Assembly (NCBI GenBank): GCA_002104895.1
Contig: MCFG01000257.1
Location: 1 to 64,000, forward strand
Length of the DNA: 64,000 bases
Direction of reading: 5' to 3'
DNA from: Anaeromyces robustus
Taxonomy: Eukaryota; Neocallimastigomycota; Neocallimastigomycetes; Neocallimastigales; Neocallimastigaceae
The translations under genes were made by a program, and so were the position numbers. Each line of letters begins with the position of its first letter. Within the stretch, counting starts at the first letter, position 1. The notes beneath the pieces were generated by a model, which did no database searches, was not told the origin of the DNA, and saw nothing but the letters and a program-made list of their open reading frames with translations. Shown one piece after another: positions 12,496 through 28,343 of the stretch.

Positions 12496-13699
12496 TGTTT
12501 TTTATATTATATTATCTTTTTTTCGTTTTTTTTTTATGTATATAATAACTCTTTTTTCCTTTACAAGTAAATTTCAAAAATTGTTTTTTAATACTGAAAG
12601 TATTATTAAAAAAAAATACGCTTTACAAAAAATAAAATATTTTTTTTTAATTATATAATATATAATATATATTAATATATTATATTTATATTAATTTTAT
12701 TATTAATAATTTAATATAAAATATATTAAAAAAAATTTTATAAATATTAATTTATTTTTATTTTTAATTATTCTTTTTTTAAAATTTTTTAAAATCAATA
12801 ATACTTTTTTTTTTTGAATATTTTGTGTAAATAATATAAAGAAAATCAAAAGAAGAAATATATATATATATATATAATAAAAATTATGAATAATTAAGAA
12901 AAGATTAAAGAAAGAAAATAAAAAAAAAAAAATTAAAAAAATATATATTATTATTAATTAGATTAATTCCATAATAATTAATAATTATTTTTCTTTAATA
13001 ATATATAAATATTTTTATAGTTTTTTATTATTTTTTTTATTAAATTTTAAAGTTTCAAAAATATATTTTTTATATACAACATAAAATAATTAATTAATAA
13101 ATAGTTATAAAATTTTAATTATATAATTAAATTTTGGTTTTTAATTAATAATATTTTTTTTTTCTATTATTATATTTATTTGATTATTATTTATATAGTA
13201 AATAAATATAAAGAAAAAAAAAACAAATAAATATCATTAAATAATTATAATTATTTAATAGGTATTAAATAATAAATATTTTTTTTAGTTAATAATTAAA
13301 ATACTTGATATGTACTTTTACATGTATCACATAATGACTATTTTTAAATTATTATATCTTTTTTTAATATTTAATTAATTAGTACTAATTAAATAAAGAA
13401 TTTTCAATTTATCGTAACATTATTTTTTTTTTTAATTAAAATATATAAAGATTAATTTTTTAAATACATTTAAATCACTTAATGTATCATCCATATAAAT
13501 TATGTAAATATTTATATGGTGAATCGATAATAAAAATATAACTTAACCATTTCTATAAATAATTAATTTTTTTTTTAATAATAATTTTGTAAGGAAAAAA
13601 AAAAAAAAATAACATAAATTTATATAAATTTTTATTTAAATATATTATTTTATATTTAATAATTTTTTTATTATTTTTTTTTATTTATTTGTTTATTTG

Positions 13700-13753
<54 letters not shown>

Positions 13754-14718
13754 ATTTTTTTTTTTCATTCTATTTTATAAAAATAAAATATATAAAAAAA
13801 AATAATAATAATTTTTTTTTAAACGATATATATAAATGTTTGTTAAATTTAATATTTCTATTTTATGCTATATTATTTTTAATATTTTAATATTATATAT
13901 TATTATAATATAATTATATAATATTATATAACAATTATATCATACTGTTTTATATTAATATATTAATATATGTTTTGTTTTGTTTTTTAATAAAATTTTC
14001 TTTCTTTTTTTGGATAATTGTATACATATTTAGTTTTTTTTTTTCTTTTAATTTTAATTTTTTTTTAATATTTTGTTATTTTCTTTATTTAAAAGTATTA
14101 ATAATAAATTAAAAAATTATAATGTTTAGAAAAAAAAAAATAATAATATTTTTGTTTATATATTTTTAAAATTGACATATTATATAATAGATATCGATAT
14201 ATAAGTTATATTAATAATTATTATTCATCTTCTATGAATTAAAAATATTCAATAAAAAAAAAAAAAAAGAAAAAAAAAAGATAATTTTTTTTTTTTTTAT
14301 GTAATATTTGAATAGATTTTGAATGATTTTATTAATAAATAATTTGTTTCGTAATTTATTATAAATAATTTAATTTTATATTTTATTTATTATCAATATT
14401 TTTTGTTTAAATATCTGTTGTGTCCATATTTTGTTTTTATTTAAAATACATTTTAAAAAAATTTTTTTTTCTTTTAGTCTTCAAAAAAAAAACTATTTTC
14501 TAGTTTTTCTATAAATATTTTTAATATGAATATGAATTTTTTTTTTTTTTTTTTTTTTATTATTTTTATTTTTTTTATTTTATTTTATTTTTTTTTTTTC
14601 TAAAATATTATCATTTCCAATAATTATTTTAAAAAAAAAAAAAAAAAAAATTAAAATAAAATAAAAAATAATATATGTATATGTTATATATTATATATAT
14701 AAATAATAAGAATTAAAA
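12496..14718. other. Intergenic stretch between the EB1 start and the RasGEF stop
   Basis: No gene is supported on either strand. It holds many A/T homopolymers and an ATT run near 13704-13751. The first few hundred bases must hold the EB1 promoter, but no motif stands out against the AT background. Confidence 0.6.
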
Positions 14719-17700
14719 TTAACCCTTTGATGGTAATATAGGGGATATAATATCTTTTGGTGGTGGTTGAGGTGATGTAGGTGAAGTATGAATGTCATTT
14801 GGAATTATTTTACTTAAATTAGTAGTCATTTCTGTTTCTATTTCATTTAATATTTTTTCTGGTTTTTCATTTGCTGGATAATCATAATCTTTAATTTTTG
14901 GATTTGTATTTAAAATAATTGAAAGTGATTTTTCAGCTATAGAAGTTTCTAATGAATCTTCATTGGATGTATTTGTTGAAGATACAAAATTAATTTTAGA
15001 ACCGTTGGTATCATTAAGATATTTTTGATAAGATACTTTAATTGATAAAAGATTGAAAGATCCATCATTAGTAGTAATTGGTGATATTGGAACTAAAGTT
15101 GAAACTGATGAAGTAGTCAGAGAATTGGTATTTTGTGGTTCACAGGCTAAACTTAAATCATATGCAATTTTTTGATTTTGAATTTCAAATTCACTACATA
15201 ATATATGAGTTAAAATGTTATCATCATTATATAAAACATTATTTATATTAGTTAGATCATTCATTTCATTCATATTATTAGTTATTACAGTATTGGTATT
15301 AACATTGGTAGTATCATTAATACCACTATTACCACTACTAATATTATTATCATTAGTTGTATTAGTAGTAGTAGTAGTACTAGTAGTAGTCGTATTGGTA
15401 GTCTTTGGGGTGGAAATATTGGTATTATTATCAAGGGTATTATTATTATTATTATTAATATTAATATTATTATTGATATTTGTATTATTGGTAGAAGAAG
15501 AAGAAGAAGGTATCATAGATGGATTTGGATTTGAATTTGGATTTGTAGAAGATATATTAGAAATGGTATTTATAGGTGTAGGTATAAGTGTAGGTGAAGT
15601 AGTTGTAATTGGTGTTGGTGTAGTAATATTAGTAGTATTTGATATTGTTGTTGGCATTGAAGGAGGTATAATAGAAGAAGGTGAAAAACAACAAAAACCT
15701 TTACCAAAAAGTCTAGATTCAATATAAATCGCTATTTCTTCAATTTCACTTTTAGGATTTGAGGAATTATTATGATTATGGAATAAACTATTTAAGGCAT
15801 TATTAGTTAAATTTTGGAAAGAATGATGTTGATTAATATTTAATGAAAATATACTTGGATTAGATGATAATATTTGAGATTTATTATAATTATTATTAGT
15901 ATTGTTGTTGTTGTTGTTGTTATTGTTGTTATTATTATTGTTGTTGTTAATATTACTATTATTATTTGAATTAAGAATACTATTATTATTAGTAGGATAA
16001 TAAAATGTTGAAGATTGAAGATCTGGTGAGAAAAGTGTAGGTGTATCACCACTATAGGAGGATGGTAAAGATGGAGTTTGACGAGGTGATAAATGTATAG
16101 TTTGTTGAGAAGAAATAAAAGTATTAGAAGAATTTCGATTAGAATCCGAGAAATAATTATTATCTTTTATTGTTGATATAGAAGATAAAGGTAAAAGTAA
16201 GGAACGATGATTACATTTTTTCATTAAAGAAGGAAGACGTTGAATTATAGGTACAAAAGTATTTGTAAATGAATATTTTTCTGAAGAATATTTTTGTATG
16301 GTTTTTAAAACTTTATTCATAATTTTATATCTTTCAAAATTGACTAATTCTACACCACTAGGTAAAGTTTTAAAAGTAGGATTACCATCAATAATAAATC
16401 TAAAATCTTTCATAATAATAGGGAAAAATGGAACTACAGGTCCTTTAGCCATAGCAATAGCTTTACGATAATATTTCATATTAGATGTTGGACTTAATAA
16501 TTTTTCTAAATTATTTAGAGTAGACATTTCTTTATTATTAATTAATTCCCAAGTTTGTTTTAAACGTTGTATGGGTGGTGATAATAATCCACTAACAATG
16601 AAAAGAGCAGAATGGAAATTATTTAATTCACGACAATATTTTGCAATTTCAATGAATTTACGAATAAGATATTTTCTTATTTTTATATTTTGTACACTAC
16701 AAATTTCCATAGCTACCCAATTTCTAATTAAATTACTACGTTTAGTCATTAAATCAATAGGATTTTCACTATATTTTTTATCTTCTTCCATTTCCTTTTC
16801 ATTTTGGAAACGTAAAGAAGGTTTTACAAATTCAAAAGCTTCATTCTTATAACTACTTGATAATTTTGATGCAATATCATGCCATGTTACTACTGAAAAG
16901 ATTTCTTGATCTACTACAGAAAGATATCTAGCAATGGTTTTAGAATCAAAATCATATAAAAGAGAATAATTAGTTAAATTTATAGTAATTTCTCTTGTAA
17001 AATCTTCATCTTTTAAAGGATGAATTGGAATTAAATAAAATGGTAAACTTTTAATTTTTGTAGCTGAAGATAAAATAATATTAGTAGCATTTCTTTTTAA
17101 ACGATCAGCTTCATTTTTATAACCTGATGACCAAATAGCAGATATAAAATGTTCTAAAAGGGCATGAACTAATCCATTCTTAACAAAACAACTATATTGA
17201 GTAGTAATCCAACAATTAAGAGCATATATAACTTTCAATTGAATTTGTTTACGCCATTTATTATAGGTAATTTCATCAGCATCTTCTTTATTCTCTAATT
17301 GAACATTAAATCTTGCTATAAGATTATGCATAAGATCAACTGATGAAATAAAGAATTGATGATATTGTAAAAAGGTTTCAACATATTCTTCATCATAAGT
17401 GGATTCATTAGCTAATCTTAAAAGTAATTTTTCAACAGTACCAGAAACAATAGAAATTTTTTCACTTGTTACTTCAAAACCTAATACTTCCATTCCTTCT
17501 TCGAAAAAATAAACTACACCTTTATTAACAGCATATTTATTATTGAAATAATTACCATCTGAAGAATAATTTGATAAATTAATAAAATTTTTAATATTAA
17601 ATGAATTATGATGTCTTCTAAAATATTTAATATCATCAAAAATAACAGCTTTCTTTTCAGATGCTTCCATTTCTTTTCTAATTTGTCTTCTTTCATATCT

Positions 17701-18051
17701 AAGAAGTTTTTTCTTAAAAGATTTTTCGGGTGAAGTAGAAGAAGAAGAAGAAGATTTTTTACTTCGTCCATGTTTTGATTTAACATTTTCTTCATTTTCA
17801 CCCTCTGCTTCACTTTTTCCTTTACCTTTACCTTTACCTTCAGCTTCTGTTTCACTTATACTTTCAAGATTTTTCACTTTTAATTCTGTATTTTTAGTAT
17901 CTTTATATATAGTTATTGTTTTATTACCATTATCCATATATGATACTTCATTTTCTATAAGTATTTCATGTTCATGTTCATGTTCATGTTCATGTTCATG
18001 TTCATTTTCACGTTTATTATCGCGTTCAATTTCATTTCCATGTCCATATAT

Positions 18052-18088
<37 letters not shown>

Positions 18089-19895
18089 CGTTTTTGTTCA
18101 ATATAATTATCTTCTGTTGGTTCTTCTGTTACTTCTGGAAGAGATGATTTATTTTTTATATTATTTAAATTTCTACCCTTAAATTTATTTTTACGATTCT
18201 TTTGTAATATGAATGAATAATAATTTTCATCACTTTCTGGATGTTCTTCTAATTTTTTTATTTCATCTTCTACACATTTATCATATTTATTATCATATTT
18301 TTTATTATGATGATAGATAGTAGTAGTATCTAATTCATGATTGGTATAATAATTTTCATTATCGACAGTTTCAGCTGTACCAGTAAGAGGAGTACTTGGA
18401 TTAGAGGTTGGATCATTTTCTTCTTCTTGTTTATAAGTTTTAATATGAGATATATAATAAGCTTCATTTTCATTTCTTCTTTTTTCTTGTTCATTCATTT
18501 CTTTTATAATATTTTCTTCTTCTATTTCTTCTTCTTCAATAATATTATTATCATTTTTATATTTTTGTAAAATATTAACATTCTCATCTAAATTAATAAA
18601 AGTAGCATATTTTTTTCTTTTCATATCTTCATCTGATTTTTTATTATCCTTAACTTGATCTAAATAACGATTATTATCATCATTAATATTATTATTATTA
18701 TATATTTCATTATTTTTAGTTTCATGATTATTTCTTAAACCATTTGAATATTTTCTATGTAAATGCTGACCATCCTGCATATAAATATGATCATTTCTTA
18801 TAAGATTAGCACCTTTACTTTTGTTATTAATATATGACATTGAAAGAATATCATGAGTTGGTAAATCTTTAGTAGCATTTGAATTAATAGTTTTAAAATT
18901 TTTTTCTGAATTTAATTTTTTTGATGGTCCTACTTCAACACGATTTATATAATTTTCAATCTTTTGAGAATTTTCTGTTAATTTATATTGTACAGTTAAA
19001 GATTCACCTCTTGGAGGATGTCTTTGACGATCTTTTATATAAATAAAATAAATAAATAAATAAATAAATAAATAGATAAATAGTTGAATATAAAAAAAAT
19101 TTTTTAAATTAATAAATTAAAAAATATTATATAATTGTATAATACATATTAATAATATTAATATATAAACTTACTTATTATAGCATCAGGATTTCTATTT
19201 GATATTGATGAAGCTGTTGATAAATGATCAATTTTTACTATAGAATTCATTAAATCATCTAATAAAGTAACATAAAAATAACAAGTTGAAATTAACTGTG
19301 GATAAGATGCCTTAATTTAAAATAAGGTGATAATAATATTAATAGTATTTAAATAAATTTAATAGTATTTAAATAAATTAAATATATATATATATTATAT
19401 ATATAAATTAATAAATGTATTATTATTAATATAAATAATAGTGTTAAATAAAAATATCATATATCATATAATAATAATAATAACAATAATAATAATAAAT
19501 AATGATATATAAATGATATATTTAATAAAACTTACTTGCAAATTATTTTTAACTTCTTGACCTTCACTTGTTAATTTTATACGATCTACTTTTCTACGTA
19601 TAGAAGATATAGCTTCTAATAATTTTGTACAAATTCCTTGAGTAACTTTAATATCAATATCTTGTGGGCCATTTAAATACCAAGTATCATGTAAAGCTAA
19701 TACAACTTTAGAAAGTGATAAAAGTGAAGTAGTTGAACGTATAAAATTAGAAGCTGTGGATGAATTTATAATATCATGTGAATAAGTTGGATCCAAAATA
19801 TAAGAAACTTTTGATAATACAAATGGAGCCAATACCAATATATTTGTTATATTCATTTCAATATCGAAAAACAAACTACTTGCAACCTAAAATCA

Positions 19896-19926
<31 letters not shown>

Positions 19927-21884
19927 TATTAAATAAAAATAAAAATTAATAAAAAAATTTTTTTATCTTTAAATAATAATCAATTCATAATTATTAACAC
20001 AATTATTATTATTATTATTATTATTTAAATAGATTTATAATTTTTTTCTATTTTTTGTTTTTTCTTTTATATTTACCTTTTTCAATTTTTCTTCACAAAA
20101 TTCAGAAATTTTACTAATCATATGTTGAACTTCTTCATTTTTACGTAAACCTCGAATTTTTTCAATAACAGGATTAATTTCAATAGGAATATCAATTATC
20201 AATTTATTTTCAAAATCATCTACATTTAAATCATAATTATAACGATTTTCACTTATAGCATCTAATACCGAAGTGTTTCTTGAACCATTTCTTGGAATAG
20301 TTGACATTGTCATTTTTTCATCAGCAATGATAGTTTCATTCTGAGGAATAGGTATATTAGAATTAGAATAGGAATAATAATTATCTAATTGTTCATTATT
20401 ATCTTTCATTAAATAATTTGCTTTGGAAGTACCATGAGAACGATTTAAAGTCACTGGGTTATATAATTTATATCTTTTTTGATAATCATATCTTTTATTA
20501 TCATAAAGATTTTGTGCTAATGATGAATGCATAGATGGAGATTTTATATTATTATAATTTGAATTTAAAGAAGAAGAAATTGATCGATTATCTTCTTTAG
20601 TATGTGGATTTACTAAATTATATATTTTAATATCATCCTTTATATCTGGGTTTATATTTAAACTTTCAATTTCAATTTCATTAATATTTTCATAATTATT
20701 ATCAATATTATTATCCATACCATTATCATCATATCTCTCTTCATATTCTTCATTTTCATTTTTATTTTCAATTTCATTTCTATTCCCATTTTCATTTTCA
20801 TTTTCATTTTCATTTTCATTTTCATTTTCGGAATTATTTACATTATCAACATTTTTATTTTCAAGATTATTATTTTCTAAATTTTGAGTAAGTGTCATTA
20901 ATTGATTATTTAATTGATTAATTTGATTTAATTGTTGTTGACAAAATTGATCTATTATTTCGTCTTTTTCTCTAGAATTAGTGGGATAATCAGTTGTAAT
21001 AGATTTTGGTATAAATGAATTTGGATGATTATTACCATTTGATGAAATTGATGGAGTACCACCTATTGATGAAGTCGTAGATATTGGTAATGAAGCATTA
21101 TTAGATGTTAATTCTTTACTTATTGACTGTACAAGAGATTGAATTGAATCCCATGTATTTAAATTTGGTGAATATTGATTGATTAATGATATTAAATGAA
21201 ATGGATTATTTAAGTCTATATTTTGTGTCGTTGAATCTGAATTTATTTTTGATTTAGAAGGTGAAGTTACCATAACTGGTGGAGTTGACGTTGAAGTATT
21301 ATATGAATTTTTTTTATGTAAGCTCTATTTATTATAAAATAAATAAAAATATTTGAAAAAAAAATTAATTAATACAAGTAAATTAAAATAATAATTAATA
21401 ATAATATATATTAAATAAAAAAATTTTTTTATATATTTTTATGTTTCATCTTTTATTCTATTACATTTTGTTTTGATACAAAAGAGCCTGAATTTTTTTT
21501 ATGGGAAGAAGAAAGTGAATCATTAGCTGAGCCTTGATAAGGACTAGAAAATGGGGAAGATAGAGATTTTCCTGGGGGTATGTTTACAGAAGCTCTTTGT
21601 TGATTTGAAGCATAATCTTGTTCCATTATTGTATTATTTAATGAATTTCCAAAAGGTAAATTATTATTAGTAGTAGTAGTTGTAGTAGTAATAGTACTAT
21701 TATTTGTAATATTTGAATTTGATAATGAAGCTAAAGCAGCTTTTCTTAAGGCTATTTCTAAATAAATATTTAATAACGGTTGTATTGAATTTGAATTTTT
21801 TTGTTCAATTATATTACTATTACTTTCATTGGTATTGGTATTGGTATTAGTATTAATATTTATTAGATTTTCAGCATTATTCAT
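14719..21884 (-). CDS. Ras guanine-nucleotide exchange factor (RasGEF), five exons, about 2155 residues
   Basis: The exons are 21884-21465, 21324-20077, 19886-19536, 19310-19175 and 19031-14719. Introns are GT-AG (140, 190, 225 and 143 bp) and all joins keep phase. From about residue 1230 a RasGEF N-terminal (REM) domain is visible (VEKLLLRLANE, LQYHQFF, LNCWITTQY). From about 1395 the CDC25 catalytic domain follows: ARYLSVVDQEIFSVVTWHD, LTKRSNLIRNWVAMEI (read here as LMTKRSNLIRNWVAMEI), FHSALFIVSGL and FFPIIMKDFRFIIDG. It should load GTP on Ras-type GTPases at membranes. Residues 1-530 and about 1650-2155 are Ser/Asn/Thr-rich and probably disordered. A helical region of unknown family spans about 530-715. 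Between it and REM lie a Gln run near residue 1038 and an alternating Glu-His run near 1069. No SH3 or DEP domain was recognised. It is longer than yeast Cdc25 (1589 residues), mainly through low complexity. The start is the first ATG of the open frame in exon 1. Confidence 0.92.
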
Positions 21885-24800
21885 TTTATTATAAAATTTA
21901 AGGAAATAGAAATAGATAATAAAAGAAAACTATAAATAATATATAAAAATTTTTTAAAATAATGGCTGTATCAAAAATGAATATTTTTTTTTAATATTAA
22001 TTATTTAATTATTTTTACTATTATCTGTTTTTGTTGAAATAAATAAATTAAATTATCTTTGTATTACAAAATTGATGTTAATATGTCTTTATTATGTATA
22101 CTTTTAAAAAAGATTTTTTATTAAATACTTAATTTAATAATTGTTTTAGCTGATTATTAATACTTTCATATTTATTTTTATATTTATATATATCGTCTTA
22201 TTGTATTTTATTTTATTTTATTTTATTGTATTGTATTTTATTGTATTATTTATTTTATTCTACTTATTGTATTGAATATTATTTTATTTTATTTTATTTT
22301 ATTTATTTTATTTATTTTATTTTATTTTATTTATTTTATTTTATTTTATTTTTTAATATTTATTTTTAATATTATATTTTAATATATCTTCTTTATTTAT
22401 TTATTATTATTAGTATTTTTTTATTTATTTATTTATTTTTAATATTTTATATTATATAAAATAAAGTTTTTAACTATAATATTTATATAATTATCTATAT
22501 ATTATATTTATTATATTATTAAAGTGTAATTGTTACAATATTGTTGACGTTTTTTTTATTTTGTTGAAAAAAATTTCAAGTTATTTTCTTTATAACACTT
22601 ATAAATAGAATAAAAATATATTAAAAAAGATTATAAAATATATTTAAAAATATAATAATATTTTCAAATATAAAATCAAAATTTGATATAATTAAATAAT
22701 AAAGAATAAATATTTACACTTTATATATTTATATCTTTTTTTATATATTTTATTTATATGTTTATCTCTATTTCTTTTTGAAATAATACTTAATATTTAA
22801 TTTACTTTCATAAAATGAGTCCTTTGAATATATTAAATAATAAGATTTAATATGTTTAACTTGAAATGCTTTTTTTTTCTGTATTATTTTTAATATCTTA
22901 ATATCTTAATTATTTGATAATTTAATGTTTTTAATAGAAACGTTTTACTATTGTTATTGTTTATGAAATATTAATTCAATTTTATTTATTTTTTTAATCT
23001 TTAATTTCTTCTTTTTCCTTAATTGTTAAATTACTTGAAGCATATATTGTTATAGAAATTGAGTATATTTAACATATTTAAAAATAATAATTAATTGAAA
23101 TTATTAAATAAATAGTGGTTAAATGTTATAAATTATATTTTTCTTTCTTTTAATGTACAATTATATATTCTACTTTCAATTCAATTACTATAAGAATAAA
23201 TTATTTTAAATAATAATAAAAAGAAGTTTTATTATAAAAAAAACGTATAATACAATAAATATAATATGACAAAACTTTATAATAAAGAAGAAAAAAAAAT
23301 AAGTAAAAAAAAAAAAAGAAGAAAAAAATAAAAAGAAATTTTTTTATTTCTTTAAAGTAATTAAAAAAATGAATATTTTAATATATTACAATGTATTATA
23401 ATATATGATAAAATAAATGTATATATTAAATCAACTTTTTTAAAAATTTATATTTTTTTTTTGTATTTTTTATTTACATTTATTGTAAATGAAATTAACA
23501 GATTTTTTAATTTATATATTACAATATATTCAAAATATATAAATAATATATATTTTTAATTTAAATATATAGAATTTAAATTAAATCTTTTAAGTTGTAA
23601 AAAAATTATACTAATTGGGTATATAATTTTATATACAATACAATTATATTTCAATATATGTAAATGTAAATGTATTAAATTTAAATATTATAAATACATT
23701 TTTTTTGATATTTTTATTAAAATAAATAAAATAATAAAAATGCCTTTTTTGGAAGTTTTTATTAATATAAAATTATAATAAAAGTTATTTAATATATATT
23801 ATTTATAATAATTTGTGATTATTTGTTTTTTTTTTTTTTTTTTTTTTTTAATATTAACTATTATAAAATAATTGAAATAAAAATATATATTAGAAAATTA
23901 AATGATTATTACTTATATATTATTATATATGTTTATTATATAATAATATATTACTCTATAAAATCAACTAAAAAAGAAATAAAAATAGAAAAAAAAGTAT
24001 AAAAATAAAATAAAACAAAATTTATAATAAATAGTAATTATACAATAAAAAAATTAAATAATTAATAAATAATTAAAAATTAATAATAATCAAGTAAATA
24101 GAAAATATAAAATTATTACCACAAACTGTCACGCGTTAAACTAATATGATATGTTATGTTTCTTGATTTTTACTTTTAAACCTATTAATATATACTAAAA
24201 AAGTAGTTATAAATAAATAAAAAATAATAATATTAATATTATATAAATAATAATATATTAACACTTATTAAAAAAAAAAAAAAAACAGGAATTTTTTTTA
24301 ATAATTTATTTTGATTTATTTTATTTGTTTATATTATTTTATTTATTATATTAACTATTTTTATTAAATTATTCATTTATTCCATAATCCTTTATTAATA
24401 TAAAGAAAAAACTTCGTTTTTTATTTTTTTATATATTTGGTAATTTTTTTATATAAAGTATATTTATAATAAAAAACCATATACAATGGATAAAAATACT
24501 CAACAATTCTATATTATTATTTAAGTTAAGATAATGATAAATAAAAACTAATAAAAATTACTTTGATATATTTATTATTCATTATTTCATTATTATTTAT
24601 TTATTATATAAAAAATTTATTAAAAAAAAATATTAACAAAAATTTAAATATTAATATATCTATTACCTTGGAATTCTTTACGATTAATTCCTACATAAAT
24701 ACAGTATTAATATACAATTTAATATACTATAATAAATTACATATTCTATAAAAATTATAATTAAACAATTTTTTTTTAATTATCAATTTTTATATAATAT

Positions 24801-26607
24801 TTATTTAAAATTATATTATTTATTCATTTATTTATTTTAACTTTGACTTTTTTTATTAATATATCAAAGGTCACACAAAATTAATATATGGTAGAATAAT
24901 AATAAAATAAATAATAATAATTATATTTTTTTTGATATTTATATAAAATGAAAAAAAAAATAATTTTATATTTTATATTTTATATTATACAATATATAAT
25001 ATTTAATATTTAATTTATTTTAATATTATAAAATTTATTATTTAAATATTTATTAAGTATATAATATATAATATAAATATTTAATATAGCATTGTAGAAC
25101 AAAGAAAATTTTCTATTTTTAGTAAATTTTTTAACATTTTTTTAAATTATCTTAAATGAAAATGAAAATGAAAATAAAATTAAAAAAAAAAAAAAATTGA
25201 TTATATTTAATTATTATTATTATTGTAATAATAATAATAATACTTTCCTTTTAGAATAGCCAAATGGTAACACAGATTTCATCACATAAAATAAAAAAAA
25301 CAATTAAAACGAATCAAATAAATAAAGAAATAAAAGAAATAAAACAAAAATATTAAAAGATAAAAAAAAAAAAAAAAAAGAAAAAAAAGAAAATATTTAA
25401 TAATTATTGAACACATAACACACATTAAATAAAAAATTAAAAATTAGGGATTTATTTTTATTCATAATATTTATAAGCAATATTGAATAATTTAATAATT
25501 TATTCATTATATAAACTATTTAAACTATTTGCATTAGAGATTTCATTTAATCAAAAAAAAAATTATATGTTTAAATGTGGAAATATGCAATTTGCCATCC
25601 AAATTTATCAATATATAAATATATAAACAATTTTTTTTTATACCCTTAACTTCACATATATATATAAAGCAAAGAATTAAAAAAAAATCATAATAATAAA
25701 TGAAAATAAAATTTACTATTCATTATAAATTAAGTATTATTATTCATTATAAATTAGGTATTTTTTTTTACTTTTTTTAAGAGAAAAAATTCAATTAATT
25801 TAAGATATAATGGAATATATAATAAATTAATATAAAAGTATAAAAGCTATAACAGCCTTTAACTCTGATTATTAACATTGAATAATAAAAATAAAAAAGA
25901 AAATTTAAAAGAAAATTATAATATTCTTTTTCTATATTTTCTTTATAATTTTTTTTTCCTTTTTTTAATTTTTTCAATTTATAAAAAAAATTTAATATTT
26001 TAATTGATTAAAAATTAAAATATATTAGATTGTAATTAAATATATATAATAGCTAATTTATTATATCCAATAAAATTAAAATAAAGAAAAAGGAAAAAAT
26101 TGATATAGAATGTAAAAATTAATAATTTATTATGATTAAATTGTATAATATATTGTAGTATATTATAATATATTAAGTTTAATCATTAGTTTTTTTTTGG
26201 TAAAAAAAGGTTTTAAATATGATTTTTTGAAAAAAAAAAAAAAAAAAAATTAAACATTAAATAATAATAAAAGCAATATAATTAATATTAATAATCTTAC
26301 TTCTGCATAAAATTTACCAATAATTCTAATTCTTTATGCAGAAATATTTATAATTTAACAAAAGAAAAGATATATACATAAAGAATTGCAATGTAATCTT
26401 AAAAATAATAAGATAAAAATAAATATAATTTAATATAATACAATTTGTTTATAATTATCATAAAGAAAGTTGGTTTCCTATAATTATTTTTATTTATGTT
26501 ATTCATATTGATTTTTAAATTTATCTTTATAATTAAAAAAATCTCCTATTTAATATTTAATTATAAAATGCTTAAAAAGTTTAAAAGTTTTAAAATTATA
26601 AAAAAAT

Positions 26608-26702
<95 letters not shown>

Positions 26703-27163
26703 TTATTTATTTATTTATTTATTTATCTCTAAAAATAATGAATAATTATTAACAGAAATGTTCTGATTATGAAATATGATACAATTTCTATAAAGATTAT
26801 GATTATTTGTGTAATACTATCAATTTAAATTTATTATTACAATAATATTAACTAGAATCATTTGTGTAAATGAAATACTTTCATAATAATTCATAGAAAA
26901 AGGAAATAAATATTTAAATATGTTTATAATATATTAATAATAATAAATAAAAATTATATATATATAAATATTTTTTGTTACAAATGTTAACGATATTATC
27001 ACTACAATAGTAATATTAACTAATTTTTGATTATTTAATATTTCTAATTAATTGTATATATATATATATATAATTATTTTCATAGTATATATAATGAAAA
27101 AAGGGAAAAATATTGTGTAAAGTTAAATAATATTTATATTTATTATATTATAATAATAGGAAA

Positions 27164-27196
<33 letters not shown>

Positions 27197-28203
27197 ACAT
27201 TTGTAACATTAATTATTGATTATAATAAAAATATTTTAAATGTTATTTCTCTTTATTATAATATTTGAATCATATAGTTTAAATATTTGAATCATATAAA
27301 AGGATAATGAAAAATATCAAATAATAAAGTATATAATATATAATATTAATATATTAAAATTATTTTTGTATATGAATATAATCTCTTCTAAATAATAGTA
27401 TTATTATTTATTTATCTATTACTTATTTATATGTGAAAGATTATCATGATCAGTGAATTCCAAATATTATTATTTATATGAATAAAAAAAAAAAATTTAA
27501 ACTATTATAATAATATGTTAATATTATAATAATTGTAGAATGTTTAATTTAAATAAACCTAATATCGATATCTAAAAAAATAAGTAATATAATATATTAA
27601 TATATTAATAGTTTTATCAAAACATACATATAAATAGAAACTTTCCATCCTCCACAAAATATTATATAATAAAAATAAGAAACAATCCACTACGAAAGTG
27701 ACCCTCTCCCAATAAGGATGTGTATAATTTCGGAAAATGCAATTTAGGAAAATGGTAAATTCGCAAAAATTACATTTTTGTAAAGTGGCTTTTAAATCTT
27801 AAAATAAATGAATAAATAAATTAATTTAAATTAAATAAATTAATAATAAAAATAAATATAACATGGGTCAGAAAATTTATTTTTTATTACATTTTATTTA
27901 TTCATTTATTTACATTTATTTATTTATTAAATTTTTTATTTATTTATTTTAATTTATTAATTTTTTATTATAAATAAATAAATAAATAATTAAATAAATA
28001 TTTTATATAAAATTTTAATGAAAACAAATATTATTATTTTTACTATAATATTTTTATTAATAATATCTTACATTTAGTATTTTTTTAAAAATTAGTATTT
28101 GGTTTTTCTCATTTTCAAAAACTATATCTTATTATATATATTAAATTATTATTGAAGTATATATGTTATAATAATTAATAAATATAATAAATTAATAAAA
28201 ATA
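21885..28203. other. Gene desert of about 6.3 kb
   Basis: I find no supportable gene on either strand. Open frames here are short and made of repeat or homopolymer codons. It holds TTTTA-type pentanucleotide repeats near 22205-22350, a T run near 23827-23849, A runs near 25362 and 26231, and a TTTA microsatellite at about 26607. A slightly GC-richer patch near 27645-27790 has no recognisable homology and may be a decayed transposon. Confidence 0.55.
26607..26725. repeat. TTTA microsatellite, about 29 units
   Basis: Nearly perfect tetranucleotide repeat with one slipped unit near 26701. It lies in the gene desert. The Leu-Phe-Ile-Tyr open frame through it is not a gene. Confidence 0.9.
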
Positions 28204-28343
28204 ATTCTAATTATTATGAATTTTAGTATGCATTTAATTATTATTTATTATATTAAATTAATTTATTATATTTATTATATTAACACTATCTTAACATTAA
28301 AACCATAATTCTAATGCATACTAAAATTCATAATAATTAGAAT
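28204..28343. repeat. 30-bp inverted repeat
   Basis: The 30 bases at 28204-28233 are the exact reverse complement of about 28314-28343, which lies inside the first unit of the adjoining 72-bp tandem repeat. Together they could fold into a hairpin with an 80-base loop. It may be the end of a small non-autonomous DNA element. Confidence 0.75.

Noticed and set aside
15215-15727. 170-residue hydrophobic Val/Leu-rich frame on the plus strand
   Set aside because: It is antisense to the Thr/Asn/Ser-rich tail of the RasGEF. Repetitive codons on one strand read as Val/Leu on the other.
25250-25330. tRNA-like A-box (TAGCCAAATGGTAA) with a distant CGAATC
   Set aside because: No acceptor, anticodon or T stems can be formed around it and the spacing is wrong. 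At best it is a relic.
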